From an uncultured Ruegeria sp. (lineage in GTDB: Bacteria; Pseudomonadota; Alphaproteobacteria; Rhodobacterales; Rhodobacteraceae), in the NCBI RefSeq assembly GCF_947497005.1, contig NZ_CANMFF010000005.1, forward strand, positions 1 to 64,000: 64,000 nt of DNA, read 5' to 3'. The stretch's first letter is position 1; each line of letters opens with the position of its first letter. Of the stretch, positions 42,857 through 51,805 are shown piece after piece. Below the pieces are notes generated by a model. It made no database searches and had not been told where the DNA came from. It saw nothing but the letters and a program-made list of their open reading frames with translations. Position numbers and translations under genes: made by a program.

Positions 42857-42993
42857 ACTCGCAGCTTCGGTGCTGCCGCGGACAAACACAATACCTTGGC
42901 GACTCTAGTGCAATCGTGTGTGCGTCAAGGCAGTCATTCGAACAAGAGCAGTGAAGGTAGGGAAAGTCCGCATTTTGGCCAACCAGAAAAAAA

Positions 42994-43017
42994 CCGGCGC
43001 AGTTCGCGCCGGTTTTT
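42994..43017 (-). terminator. terminator of the taurine aminotransferase gene
   Basis: CCGGCGC and GCGCCGG around a 5-base loop, with A-run and T-run on either side, so it can work on both strands. It follows the aminotransferase stop (43037) on the minus strand. Confidence 0.88.
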
Positions 43018-43036
43018 ATTTCGCGGTTAAAGCAGT

Positions 43037-44428
43037 TTACCCAAACACACGGCCCAGCGCGCCGTCGACCGCATCGGTGATCTGGTCAATGTCATCCGCC
43101 GTTGCAATCAACGCAGGCGAGAAGCACAGCGTGTTGTTGCGGCTTGGGATCGAGCGGTTGGTGACGCCGATGATCACGCCCTGCGCCATACAGTCAGCGA
43201 CAACCGCCTGTGCCAGTTTCTCGTCCACAGGCTCTTTGCTGCCACGATCTGCGACCAGTTCAGCACCAAGGAACAGGCCTTTGCCGCGTACATCGCCGAT
43301 GACCTTGTGCTTTTCCATAAGCGCCTGAAGGTTATTCGTCATGTGGTCGCCCATGGCCGCGCAATTGCCCAGCAGGTTTTCATCTTCGATGATGCGCATG
43401 TTTTCGATCGCAGCAGCCGGACCGGCAGTGCAACCGCCAAAAGTCGAGATGTCGCGGAAGTAGCCCATTGGGTCTGCGGCGTCTTCTTTGAACATGTCAA
43501 AGACTTCCTCGGTCGTGACCATGCAGGCAATCGCCGCATAGCCAGAGGCAACACCTTTGGCCATGGTCACGAAGTCCGGCTTGATGCCGTATTGCTGATA
43601 CCCGAACCACGTTCCGGTCCGACCCACGCCGCAGACGACCTCGTCGATATGCAGCAGCACGTCATATTTCTTGCAGATCTCCTGCACGCGCTGCCAGTAG
43701 CCCTCGGGTGCTTCGATCACACCGCCACCTGCGGTCACCGGCTCAAGGCACAGGGCGCCAACGGTGTCGGGGCCTTCGCGCAGGATGACCTCTTCGATCT
43801 GGTCTGCGGCCCATTCGCCAAAGTTCTCTTCGGGCGCGCCGTCCAGCTCGTGCTTGCGGTATTCCATGCAGTGGGGCACGCGCACGAAATCAGGTGCGAA
43901 GGGGCCGTATTGCGCAGTACGCTCGTCCTGACCACCTGCCGACATCGTCGCCAGCGTCGAGCCGTGATAGTCGCGGTCGCGATATAGGATCTTGGTCTTC
44001 TTTCCGCCGTACTTCTTGTGCGCGATCTGGCGTACCATTTTGAACGCCTTCTCGTTCGCCTCGGATCCAGAGTTGGTGTAATACACGCGGCTCATGCCGG
44101 GCATCTTGTCGATCAGCTTCTCAGCGAAGATCGCGCCGGGGATCGAGCCGGCCGAGTTGGCGAAATAGCACAGCTTCATCAGCTGGTCATAGACGGCCTT
44201 ACAGATCGATTCGCGGCCATAGCCGACGTTGACTGTCCAGACACCGCCGGAAACCGCATCCAGATGCTCTTTGCCTTTTTGGTCCCAGACGCGCATGCCT
44301 TTGCCTTCGACAATGATGCGGGGGTCATTGGTTTCAAAGGGTTTATGCTGGATCAGGTGGTGCCAGATATGGGCCCGGTCGGCCTCGACCACGCGGGAAA
44401 GATCGTTTTCGTTGAACGTGCCGTCCAT
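43037..44428 (-). CDS. tpa: taurine--pyruvate aminotransferase (class III)
   Basis: 463 residues from ATG at 44428, with AAAGGA upstream. Class III PLP aminotransferase: YYTNSGSEANEKAFKMVRQI, LLHIDEVVCGVGRTGTWFG (PLP Asp) and FVTMAKGVASGYAAIACMV (PLP Lys). The N-terminus HIWHHLIQHKPFETNDPRII and the length match roseobacter Tpa, which transfers the taurine amino group to pyruvate, giving sulfoacetaldehyde and alanine. The xsc and tau genes are not in the window, so the substrate is by resemblance. Confidence 0.8.
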   Translation of the reverse strand: MDGTFNENDLSRVVEADRAHIWHHLIQHKPFETNDPRIIVEGKGMRVWDQKGKEHLDAVSGGVWTVNVGYGRESICKAVYDQLMKLCYFANSAGSIPGAIFAEKLIDKMPGMSRVYYTNSGSEANEKAFKMVRQIAHKKYGGKKTKILYRDRDYHGSTLATMSAGGQDERTAQYGPFAPDFVRVPHCMEYRKHELDGAPEENFGEWAADQIEEVILREGPDTVGALCLEPVTAGGGVIEAPEGYWQRVQEICKKYDVLLHIDEVVCGVGRTGTWFGYQQYGIKPDFVTMAKGVASGYAAIACMVTTEEVFDMFKEDAADPMGYFRDISTFGGCTAGPAAAIENMRIIEDENLLGNCAAMGDHMTNNLQALMEKHKVIGDVRGKGLFLGAELVADRGSKEPVDEKLAQAVVADCMAQGVIIGVTNRSIPSRNNTLCFSPALIATADDIDQITDAVDGALGRVFG

Positions 44429-44648
44429 GACAAGTCCTTTCAGTGAGATGCGGTGCACGGGATAGGGAATGGTATGCCCCAGCATGTGTTTAAGATGCTT
44501 CAGATCACCGCGAAAGCCCAGATGTAGATAGGGCCAGATCGTATCATCCCGTATTGCCAGTCAAACGTTTTGTCGTATTTTTACGGGTTTGTCAGAAGGG
44601 TAAGTTTGTGCTCAATTCGCCCAAACTGCGATTTGGGAGGATCAGCGG

Positions 44649-46277
44649 ATGGCTGCGATAAATATTTACGAGCGTCATTTGGACAGATGCAAGGCGAACT
44701 ACACGCCTTTGTCGCCTCTTTCGTTTATCGAGCGTACAGCGCAGGTCTACCCGGATTACCCATCGGTGGTGTATGGCAAACGCCGATACACATGGGCTGA
44801 AACCTATGCCCGGTGCCGCCGTCTGGCAGGCGCACTCAGCGCGCGTGGTATTGGAAAGGGTGATACCGTTTCAATTATCGCAGCAAACATTCCGGAGATG
44901 TACGAGGCGCATTTTGGTGTGCCGATGTCGGGCGCAGTACTGAATGCAATCAACACACGCCTGGATGCGCCGATTGTAGCCTTCATCCTGAATCACGCCG
45001 AGGCGAAGGTGTTGCTGGTCGATCCTGAATTTTCGGACGTTGTGAAAGAGGCGCTGAAACAGGTCGAACACGATGTTCTGATCATCGACATTGAGGATCC
45101 CGGCTTTGATGGCGGCGAAAAACTGGGCAGCCTGACATATGATGCTCTGATTTCGGAGGGAGACCCCGAATTTGACTGGTTGCTGCCAGAAGACGAATGG
45201 GACGCGATCACGCTGAATTATACGTCCGGCACGACGGGCAATCCCAAGGGTGTGGTTTACCATCATCGTGGCGCAACACTGAACGCGCAATCGGATTTGC
45301 TGGATTGGGATATGCCCAAACATTCGATTTATCTGTGGACCCTACCGATGTTTCATTGCAACGGCTGGTGTTTCCCTTGGGCAATGGCGGCCAATGCTGG
45401 TGTGTCTGTCTGTCTGCGCGCTGTCCGCGCCGAGCCGATCTATGCGGCATTCCGGGATGAGAAAGTCACCCATTTCTGCGGGGCGCCTATAGTGTTGAAC
45501 ATGCTGGCCCACGCGCCGGATGACCTGAAAGACTTTGACCACCAGATCAAGGTGATGACTGCGGGCGCTCCACCGCCTGCTGCCGTTATCCAAGCGATGG
45601 AGGCTATGGGCGTCGAAGTCACCCATGTCTATGGTCTGACCGAGACGTACGGGCCGTCGGTCGTCTGTGCTTGGAAAGACGAATGGAATGAAAGAGGGCC
45701 CGAAGATCGCGCTGCCCTGAAAGTACGACAGGGGGTGCGATATACGGCCCTGTCTGGCCTTATGGTGGCCGATCCCGAAACGATGGAACCTGTGCCGGCG
45801 GATGGTGAAACCATGGGCGAGATATTCATGCAAGGTAACGTCGTGATGAAAGGGTACCTCAAGAACCCCGATGCCACAGATGGAGCTTTCAAGGGCGGCT
45901 GGTTCGCATCCGGCGATCTGGGCGTCATGCACCCTGACGGTTATATCGCGTTGAAGGACCGCTCCAAGGACATCATCATCTCAGGCGGCGAGAATATTTC
46001 TTCCGTCGAGGTCGAAGGTATTCTCTACAAACACCCCGCGGTCATGGAGGCAGCCGTGGTTGCGCGGCCAGATGAAAAATGGGGCGAAACCCCCTGCGCC
46101 TTTGTCGAGCTGAAGCCCGATGCAACTGCGACCGAGGCGGAGGTGATTGCTTTCTGTCGGGACAACATTGCTCATTTCAAAGCGCCCAAGACCGTGGTGT
46201 TTGGTGCCCTGCCGAAAACCTCAACCGGCAAGGTGCAGAAATTCGTTCTGCGGGATCAGGCGCGGGCGTTGGGTTAA
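44649..46277 (+). CDS. dmdB: AMP-forming acyl-CoA ligase, candidate methylmercaptopropionate-CoA ligase
   Basis: 542 residues. ANL-superfamily signatures: AMP-binding YTSGTTGNPKGVVYHHRGAT, VYGLTETYGP, WFASGDLGVMHPDGYIALKD and RSKDIIISGGENISSVEVE, with the C-terminal catalytic Lys in PKTSTGKVQKF. Length and N-terminus fit the DmdB group of DMSP demethylation, which makes MMPA-CoA; in Ruegeria pomeroyi I recall one DmdB paralogue near a tpa gene, the same neighbourhood as here. A general fatty acyl-CoA ligase remains possible. Confidence 0.7.
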   Translation: MAAINIYERHLDRCKANYTPLSPLSFIERTAQVYPDYPSVVYGKRRYTWAETYARCRRLAGALSARGIGKGDTVSIIAANIPEMYEAHFGVPMSGAVLNAINTRLDAPIVAFILNHAEAKVLLVDPEFSDVVKEALKQVEHDVLIIDIEDPGFDGGEKLGSLTYDALISEGDPEFDWLLPEDEWDAITLNYTSGTTGNPKGVVYHHRGATLNAQSDLLDWDMPKHSIYLWTLPMFHCNGWCFPWAMAANAGVSVCLRAVRAEPIYAAFRDEKVTHFCGAPIVLNMLAHAPDDLKDFDHQIKVMTAGAPPPAAVIQAMEAMGVEVTHVYGLTETYGPSVVCAWKDEWNERGPEDRAALKVRQGVRYTALSGLMVADPETMEPVPADGETMGEIFMQGNVVMKGYLKNPDATDGAFKGGWFASGDLGVMHPDGYIALKDRSKDIIISGGENISSVEVEGILYKHPAVMEAAVVARPDEKWGETPCAFVELKPDATATEAEVIAFCRDNIAHFKAPKTVVFGALPKTSTGKVQKFVLRDQARALG

Positions 46278-46609
46278 AGCTTGTCGAAAATCGACAGGTC
46301 CAGATCCAGCATCTCACCCATCCAGATCGCGCGGTCACGGTGATCAGCCAGATGATCGCCCGTTTCCGGGTGGGTAAAGACCGTTAAGCCCTGCCGGTTT
46401 ATCATCAGCCACGGAATGACCTGTTCGAAGGCATCAGCGGCGAAGCCCAGCTGACAGCTCCAGCGTGGGTGGGGGCCGACGTTGCGGGCATGCATACGTC
46501 CCATCTGAACAGGGAACAGCCGGGCTACCTCGTCACAGACCTGTTGCGCCGTGTCCTGCGTGTCGGCATCGAAATAAATATGGGCGTGATAGCCTGTGAT
46601 ATCGGGCAT
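46274..46609 (-). CDS. DOPA 4,5-dioxygenase family protein
   Basis: 111 residues from ATG at 46609 (AGAGG upstream). ITGYHAHIYFDADTQDTAQQ, MHARNVGPHPRWSCQLGF and VFTHPETGDHLADHRDRAIW carry the conserved His residues of the family. It would be a small ring-cleaving or related enzyme. It overlaps the acyl-CoA ligase stop by 4 bases from the other strand and precedes nothing obviously linked, though the homogentisate genes lie just upstream. Confidence 0.87.
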   Translation of the reverse strand: MPDITGYHAHIYFDADTQDTAQQVCDEVARLFPVQMGRMHARNVGPHPRWSCQLGFAADAFEQVIPWLMINRQGLTVFTHPETGDHLADHRDRAIWMGEMLDLDLSIFDKL

Positions 46610-46694
46610 GGAGACCTCTTTGCTTTTGTTAAACAAAGTTAAGACCGATCAGACCAGACGCCTAGGCGCATCGGCACACAGGGTCTGTGCAGTG

Positions 46695-47348
46695 TTATTG
46701 GGGTGCAAGCGCGTCAGGATGCGCCGCGACAAAAGCTGGGTGTTCGGCGCAGGCCTTTTCGACGCCCAGAAGGCGGGGCATGTCCGTCAGATCAACTTGC
46801 CACCTGCGGGCATTGTAGATCTGCGGGATCAGGCAGATATCGGCGAGACCGGGCTGTGAACCAACACAATAGGGGTCCTGTGTAAACTCGCCCAACATGG
46901 TCTCGAATGCCCGCATTCCCGGCCGGATGAAGTGCCGCATCCAATCGCCGGGCATATCAGCTGCGTCTTTGCCGAGGGACGTCGCATGACGCGCCACCGA
47001 AAGGTTGCAGACCGGGTGAATGTCCACTGCAATCGCGTAGGCCAGTGCCTGCACACGCGCGCGCTCTGCCGCATCAACGGGCAGAAGGTTCAGTTGGCGC
47101 GTGCTGTCCAGATAATCGAGGATGGCCAGAGATTGCGTCAGCCGCAGCCCGTCAATATCCAGAACCGGCACGAACCCTTGCGGGTTTCGCGCGATGTGTT
47201 TGGCGCCTTTTTGTGCACCTTCCACCAGATCGACAACAACCGCGCGATAGTCGATCCCGGCCAGACTGAGGGCGATCCGCACCCGATAGCTGGCCGAAGA
47301 CCGCCAATAGTCATAGAGGACGACGTCGCCCACTCCGGAACCAGTCAA
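46695..47348 (-). CDS. maiA: maleylacetoacetate isomerase (zeta-class GST)
   Basis: 217 residues. The zeta-class motif is at the N-terminus (YWRSSASYRVRIALSLAGID), then NPQGFVPVLDIDGLRLTQSL and DICLIPQIYNARRWQVDL. It isomerises maleylacetoacetate to fumarylacetoacetate with glutathione. The start is TTG at 47348, overlapping the DUF2783 stop (TTGA), or a GTG five codons later. It is the last gene of a minus-strand run maiA-DUF2783-FAD monooxygenase-MBL-fahA-hmgA. Confidence 0.92.
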   Translation of the reverse strand: MTGSGVGDVVLYDYWRSSASYRVRIALSLAGIDYRAVVVDLVEGAQKGAKHIARNPQGFVPVLDIDGLRLTQSLAILDYLDSTRQLNLLPVDAAERARVQALAYAIAVDIHPVCNLSVARHATSLGKDAADMPGDWMRHFIRPGMRAFETMLGEFTQDPYCVGSQPGLADICLIPQIYNARRWQVDLTDMPRLLGVEKACAEHPAFVAAHPDALAPQ

Positions 47349-47542
47349 TTGTCGGCCAAAGCGGCAGCGCGAATGGCGTCAGACAACACCACACTGTCGC
47401 CGACGTGATTGGCCAGCACCAGAACCAGCCGGGCGTTCAGCGCGTCGCTGTCGGCTTTTTCAAGCCCTTCATGCGCCGCCAACAGCTCTGCATAGAAGTC
47501 GTCAACCTTGTCGATGTTCGGAGATAGGATCAGGTCAGACAT
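47345..47542 (-). CDS. DUF2783 family protein
   Basis: 65 residues: LSPNIDKVDDFYAELLAAHE and ARLVLVLANHVGDSVVLSDA. A short helical protein regularly found next to FAD monooxygenases of aromatic catabolism in this clade. It sits 5 bases after the monooxygenase gene and overlaps maiA, so translation is probably coupled. Possibly an accessory subunit; function untested as far as I know. Confidence 0.87.
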   Translation of the reverse strand: MSDLILSPNIDKVDDFYAELLAAHEGLEKADSDALNARLVLVLANHVGDSVVLSDAIRAAALADN

Positions 47543-47547
47543 TGCGC

Positions 47548-49158
47548 TTACTCCTTACCACAGGCTCTGCGGATCGCATGCCGGAAACTGTTTTCTTCAT
47601 AGCTATCCCGTCGCGCCGCCACGTGCTGATCCGGGCGGATCAGATAAACCGCGCTGGTTGCGTCGCCCAGATAGCGACGTTTGAGTGCCAGTGTCAGGTC
47701 GTCTTTGACTGACAGTGCCAGCCGCGTGACTTCAACCCCATCCTCTTCCAGCGTGTCGGGGGCATCCGCGTCGATGGTCAGCAGGGTGAATTTGCCTGCC
47801 AGCTTGGGCAGCAGGAACTCATCGCCCAGCGGTGCGTCCGGGCAGGCCGAACCGGGGCGCGTCTCGGCCGGGCCGTCCAACGCATCGGCAGAGTTCAGTG
47901 AAGAGCCGTCATAGGTGCAAGGTTGGCTCAGACGCCCTGAATTCACCAGCGGGCGGGCGAATTCGTATTGTTCGCTCAAGTCCAGGACCGCATCCCGCAG
48001 AACCCGCGACATCTCAGATTTCGGCGTGATGAAATCGGTCGAGCGGCTGGATTTCTGGATGTTCTCGTCCGCCCCCTGCACACGTTCCGTGTTGTAACTG
48101 TCCAGCAGGCTTTCCGGAGCCTTGCCATCCAGCACCAGTTTCAGTTTCCAGCACAGGTTGTCGGTGTCTTGCAGACCGGAATTCGCCCCGCGCGCACCAA
48201 AGGGGCTGACCTGATGTGCGCTGTCCCCCGCAAACAGAACACGGCCCTTGCAGAAGCTTTCCATGCGGCGACACTGGAAGGTGTAGATCGAGACCCACTC
48301 CAGCTGAAACTCTACGTCGTCGCCCAGCATCGCCTTGAGGCGGGGGATCACATTCTCGGGGCGCTTTTCGCGTTCCTTGTCGATGTCCCAACCAAGTTGC
48401 AAGTCGATGCGCCAGACATTGTCGGGCTGTTTGTGCAACAACGCGGATTGCCCGCGATTGAATGGCGGATCGAACCAGAACCAGCGTTCCGAGGGGAAAT
48501 CCGCATCCATGATCACATCCGCAATCAGGAAGTTGTCTTCGAATACACGCCCTTCGAAGTCGATGCCCAGCATCCGCCGGGTGGGTGACGTGGCACCATC
48601 ACAGGCAATTAGCCATTCCGCCTCAACCGTATAGGGGCCTTCGGGGGTTTCGACTTCCAGCCGAACGTGGTCTTGATGCGTACCGATTGCGTCGACCTTG
48701 TTGCGCCCGCGGATCTCGATCGGAGCACCTTCTGCCTGCAATTCGCGAACTCGTTGAACGAAGTAATCTTCAAAGTGGTATTGCTGCAGGTTGATGAAGG
48801 CCGGGTTGGCATAGCCCTCATCCGGTTGCAGGTTAAAGTCATAGACCTGGCGATCATCGAAAAAGACCTTGCCGCGATCCCACAACACGCCTTTGTCAAC
48901 CAATCTATGCCCGCATCCCAACCGGTCCGCAATTTCCAAAGTGCGTTGAGAAAAACAGATGGCGCGACTGCCAAAGCTGACCTTGTCGTTCTCGTCCAGA
49001 ACCACAACTTCGACCCCGTGTTGGGCCAGATCGATGGCAGCGGCCAGACCAACCGGACCGGCCCCGATTACGATGACCTTGCGCCTGACGGGCGTCGGGC
49101 TGTCCTGATCCGGGCTGCGTTCATAGCCGTAAAGCGGCGTTTCAAAGATCTTGTTCAT
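47548..49158 (-). CDS. FAD-dependent aromatic monooxygenase (MhpA/PheA-like)
   Basis: 536 residues from ATG at 49158 (GGGGGGAG upstream). FAD motif VIVIGAGPVGLAAAIDLAQH near residue 25, the DG-type motif WLIACDGATSPTRRMLGIDF, and the GD motif VLFAGDSAHQVSPFGARGAN. The C-terminal thioredoxin-like domain is present. Within a homogentisate cluster it probably hydroxylates a phenolic acid such as 3- or 4-hydroxyphenylacetate to homogentisate; the substrate is inferred from context. Confidence 0.88.
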   Translation of the reverse strand: MNKIFETPLYGYERSPDQDSPTPVRRKVIVIGAGPVGLAAAIDLAQHGVEVVVLDENDKVSFGSRAICFSQRTLEIADRLGCGHRLVDKGVLWDRGKVFFDDRQVYDFNLQPDEGYANPAFINLQQYHFEDYFVQRVRELQAEGAPIEIRGRNKVDAIGTHQDHVRLEVETPEGPYTVEAEWLIACDGATSPTRRMLGIDFEGRVFEDNFLIADVIMDADFPSERWFWFDPPFNRGQSALLHKQPDNVWRIDLQLGWDIDKEREKRPENVIPRLKAMLGDDVEFQLEWVSIYTFQCRRMESFCKGRVLFAGDSAHQVSPFGARGANSGLQDTDNLCWKLKLVLDGKAPESLLDSYNTERVQGADENIQKSSRSTDFITPKSEMSRVLRDAVLDLSEQYEFARPLVNSGRLSQPCTYDGSSLNSADALDGPAETRPGSACPDAPLGDEFLLPKLAGKFTLLTIDADAPDTLEEDGVEVTRLALSVKDDLTLALKRRYLGDATSAVYLIRPDQHVAARRDSYEENSFRHAIRRACGKE

Positions 49159-49291
49159 GGGCTCCCCCCAAGCAGATGCACCAACGTGCTGCATATCCTG
49201 TCCCCCCGCGGCAGGCGCCGGAGGCCTTGGCTTATGGTTTCATTGAATCCCACCGCGCAACACGATCTGGATCAAATCGGGCCGTTTTCCG

Positions 49292-50242
49292 TCACCCTTG
49301 CAGAGCTTCCCACATTTCAAGGTCGCGCTGGGCGGTCCAGATGCGGGGCGTGTCGATGCCTCGGGCTTCGTCATAGGCGCGGGCTACGTTGAACGGCAGG
49401 CAGTGTTCGTAGATCGCGTAATCGGCGAATTTCGGATCGCATTCTGCGCGCACTGCATCCCATGCGTCTTTCAGACTGCCGCCACGTGCCGCAACTTTGG
49501 CCGCCGGGCGATAGGTGCTTTCGACGAAATCGCGAGTATTTTCGATCGCGGCATTCACCATGTCTTTGCCGACCAGCGCATCCCCACGACCCGGTGCGAT
49601 GGCGTCGACATCAAACCATTTGATCTCGTCCAGCGTGTCTCCCCAGTCGCTGAAATGCCCGTCGCCGCAATAGCAGGCCGAGTGATATTCGACGATATCA
49701 CCAGTGAACATCACGTTCTGATCAGGCACATGGATAACAATATCGCCTGCCGTATGCGCGCGGCCCAGATGCATCAGGTCGATCCGGCGGTTACCCAGAT
49801 AAACGGTCATTGTATCGCTGAACGTGGTGGTGGGCCAGGTCAGACCGGGGATGCTCTCGTGCCCTTCGAACAGGCGCGGGAAACGTTGGAATTCGCTGTC
49901 CCGATCCTCTTGCCCGCGTTCCACCACCATGGCACGCGCCATGTCCGACATCAGGATCTGCTGAGCGCCAAACGCGCTGGCACCCAGAACGCGAACGGCG
50001 TGGTAATGGGTCAGGGCAACATGTGTGATCGGCTTGTCGGTGACCGAGCGCACGCATTCGATCACCTTGTTCGCCAAACGCGGAGTCGCCTGTGCTTCGA
50101 CGATCATCACACTGTCATCACCGATGATGACGCCCGAGTTCGGGTCGCCCTCGGCGGTAAAGGCATAGAGCCCTTCGCCCACTTCGGTGAACGAGATTTT
50201 CTTTTCCGACATGTCCCCCTGGGACGCGAATGCTTTGGCCAT
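49292..50242 (-). CDS. MBL-fold protein with altered metal motif
   Basis: 316 residues; a start at the eleventh codon (MSEKKISF) is also possible. The fold is metallo-beta-lactamase: VIIGDDSVMIVEAQATPRLA, THVALTHYHAVRVLGASAFG, LMHLGRAHTAGDIVIHVPDQ and VMFTGDIVEYHSACYCGDGH. Motif 2 reads HYHAVR in place of HxHxDH, so the Asp and the third His of the second zinc site are replaced by Val and Arg. The gene lies in the homogentisate cluster between fahA and the monooxygenase, and such genes are usual here in roseobacters; its reaction is unknown. Confidence 0.85.
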   Translation of the reverse strand: MAKAFASQGDMSEKKISFTEVGEGLYAFTAEGDPNSGVIIGDDSVMIVEAQATPRLANKVIECVRSVTDKPITHVALTHYHAVRVLGASAFGAQQILMSDMARAMVVERGQEDRDSEFQRFPRLFEGHESIPGLTWPTTTFSDTMTVYLGNRRIDLMHLGRAHTAGDIVIHVPDQNVMFTGDIVEYHSACYCGDGHFSDWGDTLDEIKWFDVDAIAPGRGDALVGKDMVNAAIENTRDFVESTYRPAAKVAARGGSLKDAWDAVRAECDPKFADYAIYEHCLPFNVARAYDEARGIDTPRIWTAQRDLEMWEALQG

Positions 50243-50286
50243 GTGATTTTGTCCTTTTGCGGTTGCGCTGAAGGCAGGAGTTGGAT

Positions 50287-50319
50287 GCCTCCGGCGGGAA
50301 TATTTGGGAAAAGATGAAG
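50287..50319 (+). repeat. 33-bp intergenic repeat, copy 2
   Basis: GCCTCCGGC, five variable bases, then TATTTGGGAAAAGATGAAG. Same orientation as copy 1 at 24607-24639. It lies between the fahA stop and the MBL start on the opposite strand. Confidence 0.8.
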
Positions 50320-50328
50320 ATCAGTGTG

Positions 50329-51585
50329 TCATCGTTCAAACGGGGAATCGAGAGCGGGCAATACAGCACCTTCACAATCACCGAAGCCGATTGTGAAGCC
50401 GTCGCCTTTGGCCGCGCCGGTCAGGGTCAGGGTGTCGCCGTCCTCGATGAAGTTGCGGGTCTCGCCGGTATCCAGTGTCAGCGGTTCCTTGCCGCCCCAG
50501 CTGAGTTCCAGCAGCGAGCCGCGTTCGGGTTTGGTCGGGCCGGAAATCGTGCCCGAGCCCAGCAGGTCGCCGGCGTTCATTGGGCAGCCCGAGGTTGTGT
50601 GATGCGCCAGTTGTTGGGCGGCAGAATAGTACATCTGATTGTAATTCGTCCGGGCGATGGTGGTTGCATCTTTGCCCTCAGGAGCCATCGTCACGGCCAG
50701 ATCGATATCATAGAGCATCGGTCCGCAATCTTTCAGATGATCCAGCAACTCGAACTCACGGGCGGGTGTGTCACATCGGAACGGCTCCAGCGCGGCCTTG
50801 GTTACGATCCATGGGCTGATCGAGGTCGCTGTGGCCTTGGCTTGGAATGGACCCAGCGGCTGGTATTCCCAGGCTTGAATGTCTCGCGCGGACCAGTCGT
50901 TCAGCAGGACGTAACCGAAGATGTTGTCATCCGCTTCTTGCACGGTGATCGGACCATCAGACGGGGTTCCGACAATCGCGCCCATCTCAAGCTCGATATC
51001 AAAGCGACGGCTCGGCAGGAAGGCGGGCAGGTCTTGATCGGGGGATTTTAGCTGGCCCCAAGGGCGACGGATTTCAGTACCTGAAACAACAACCGACGAC
51101 GCGCGCCCGTTGTAACCAATCGGGATGTGCAACCAGTTCGGCGGCAACGCGTTTTCCGGGCCACGGAACATGGTGCCGACGTTGACGGCATGATTCCGAC
51201 CCGCATAGAAATCGGTGTATTCGCTGACCGCGAAGGGCAGGTGCATTTCGGCATCGTCTTGTTTGACAAGCAGTGATTCGACCTTGTCCTTTTCCTCAGA
51301 ATCTTCCGACAGCAAGCCGATCAACCGCTCACGCAGGGCAGTCCAGACGGCAGGGCCTTCCTCCATCAGAGGGTTCCAGAACGGCATGTCGAACAGCGGC
51401 TCATCGCCGAGGTCGATCAGGCCTTCGGCCTCAGCGGCGGTGACATCGAGGATCATGTCGCCAATTGCCACACCGCAGCGGGGCTCGTCACCCTCGGTTG
51501 AGAACACGCCGTAAGGCAGGTTGTTCAATGGGAACGGATGCGCCGCGTCATTGGCTGTCTGCACCCAGGATGTCATCAAAGGCAT
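50329..51585 (-). CDS. fahA: fumarylacetoacetase
   Basis: 418 residues, full length. PFPLNNLPYGVFSTEGDEPR begins the N-terminal SH3-like part; FYAGRNHAVNVGTMFRG, RRFDIELEMGAIVGTPSDG (metal Glu residues), DWSARDIQAWEYQPLGPFQA and SGTISGPTKPERGSLLELSW mark the catalytic C-terminal domain. It cleaves fumarylacetoacetate to fumarate and acetoacetate, the last step of tyrosine and homogentisate degradation. Confidence 0.96.
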   Translation of the reverse strand: MPLMTSWVQTANDAAHPFPLNNLPYGVFSTEGDEPRCGVAIGDMILDVTAAEAEGLIDLGDEPLFDMPFWNPLMEEGPAVWTALRERLIGLLSEDSEEKDKVESLLVKQDDAEMHLPFAVSEYTDFYAGRNHAVNVGTMFRGPENALPPNWLHIPIGYNGRASSVVVSGTEIRRPWGQLKSPDQDLPAFLPSRRFDIELEMGAIVGTPSDGPITVQEADDNIFGYVLLNDWSARDIQAWEYQPLGPFQAKATATSISPWIVTKAALEPFRCDTPAREFELLDHLKDCGPMLYDIDLAVTMAPEGKDATTIARTNYNQMYYSAAQQLAHHTTSGCPMNAGDLLGSGTISGPTKPERGSLLELSWGGKEPLTLDTGETRNFIEDGDTLTLTGAAKGDGFTIGFGDCEGAVLPALDSPFER

Positions 51586-51714
51586 ATTTTGCCCCTATTT
51601 TGTTGGATTTTTGCGAGGTTCGGTAGGATCTTAACCCCAGAACGATGGTTGCAACAGCACGAAGCTGTCGCGGTTACGGCAAGTCGCCTGCCAAGGCCGC
51701 ACCTTTGCCCGGCG

Positions 51715-51741
51715 ATTGCGGAGTCGCATGAACTCCGCAAT
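51715..51741. terminator. hairpin between hmgA and fahA
   Basis: ATTGCGGAGT pairs perfectly with ACTCCGCAAT around a 7-base loop. It lies in the 220-base gap between the hmgA stop and fahA start. No T-run, so a partial terminator or stabiliser is more likely than a full stop. Confidence 0.55.
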
Positions 51742-51805
51742 CCGTTGAGTTCCGGTGCGTTCATCACCAACAGGACGGTTGCACATGGGTAAACCAATCC
51801 AAGGC

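Noticed and set aside
49298..50317. 339-codon frame antisense to the MBL gene
   Set aside because: Shadow of a GC-rich gene; no recognisable motif.
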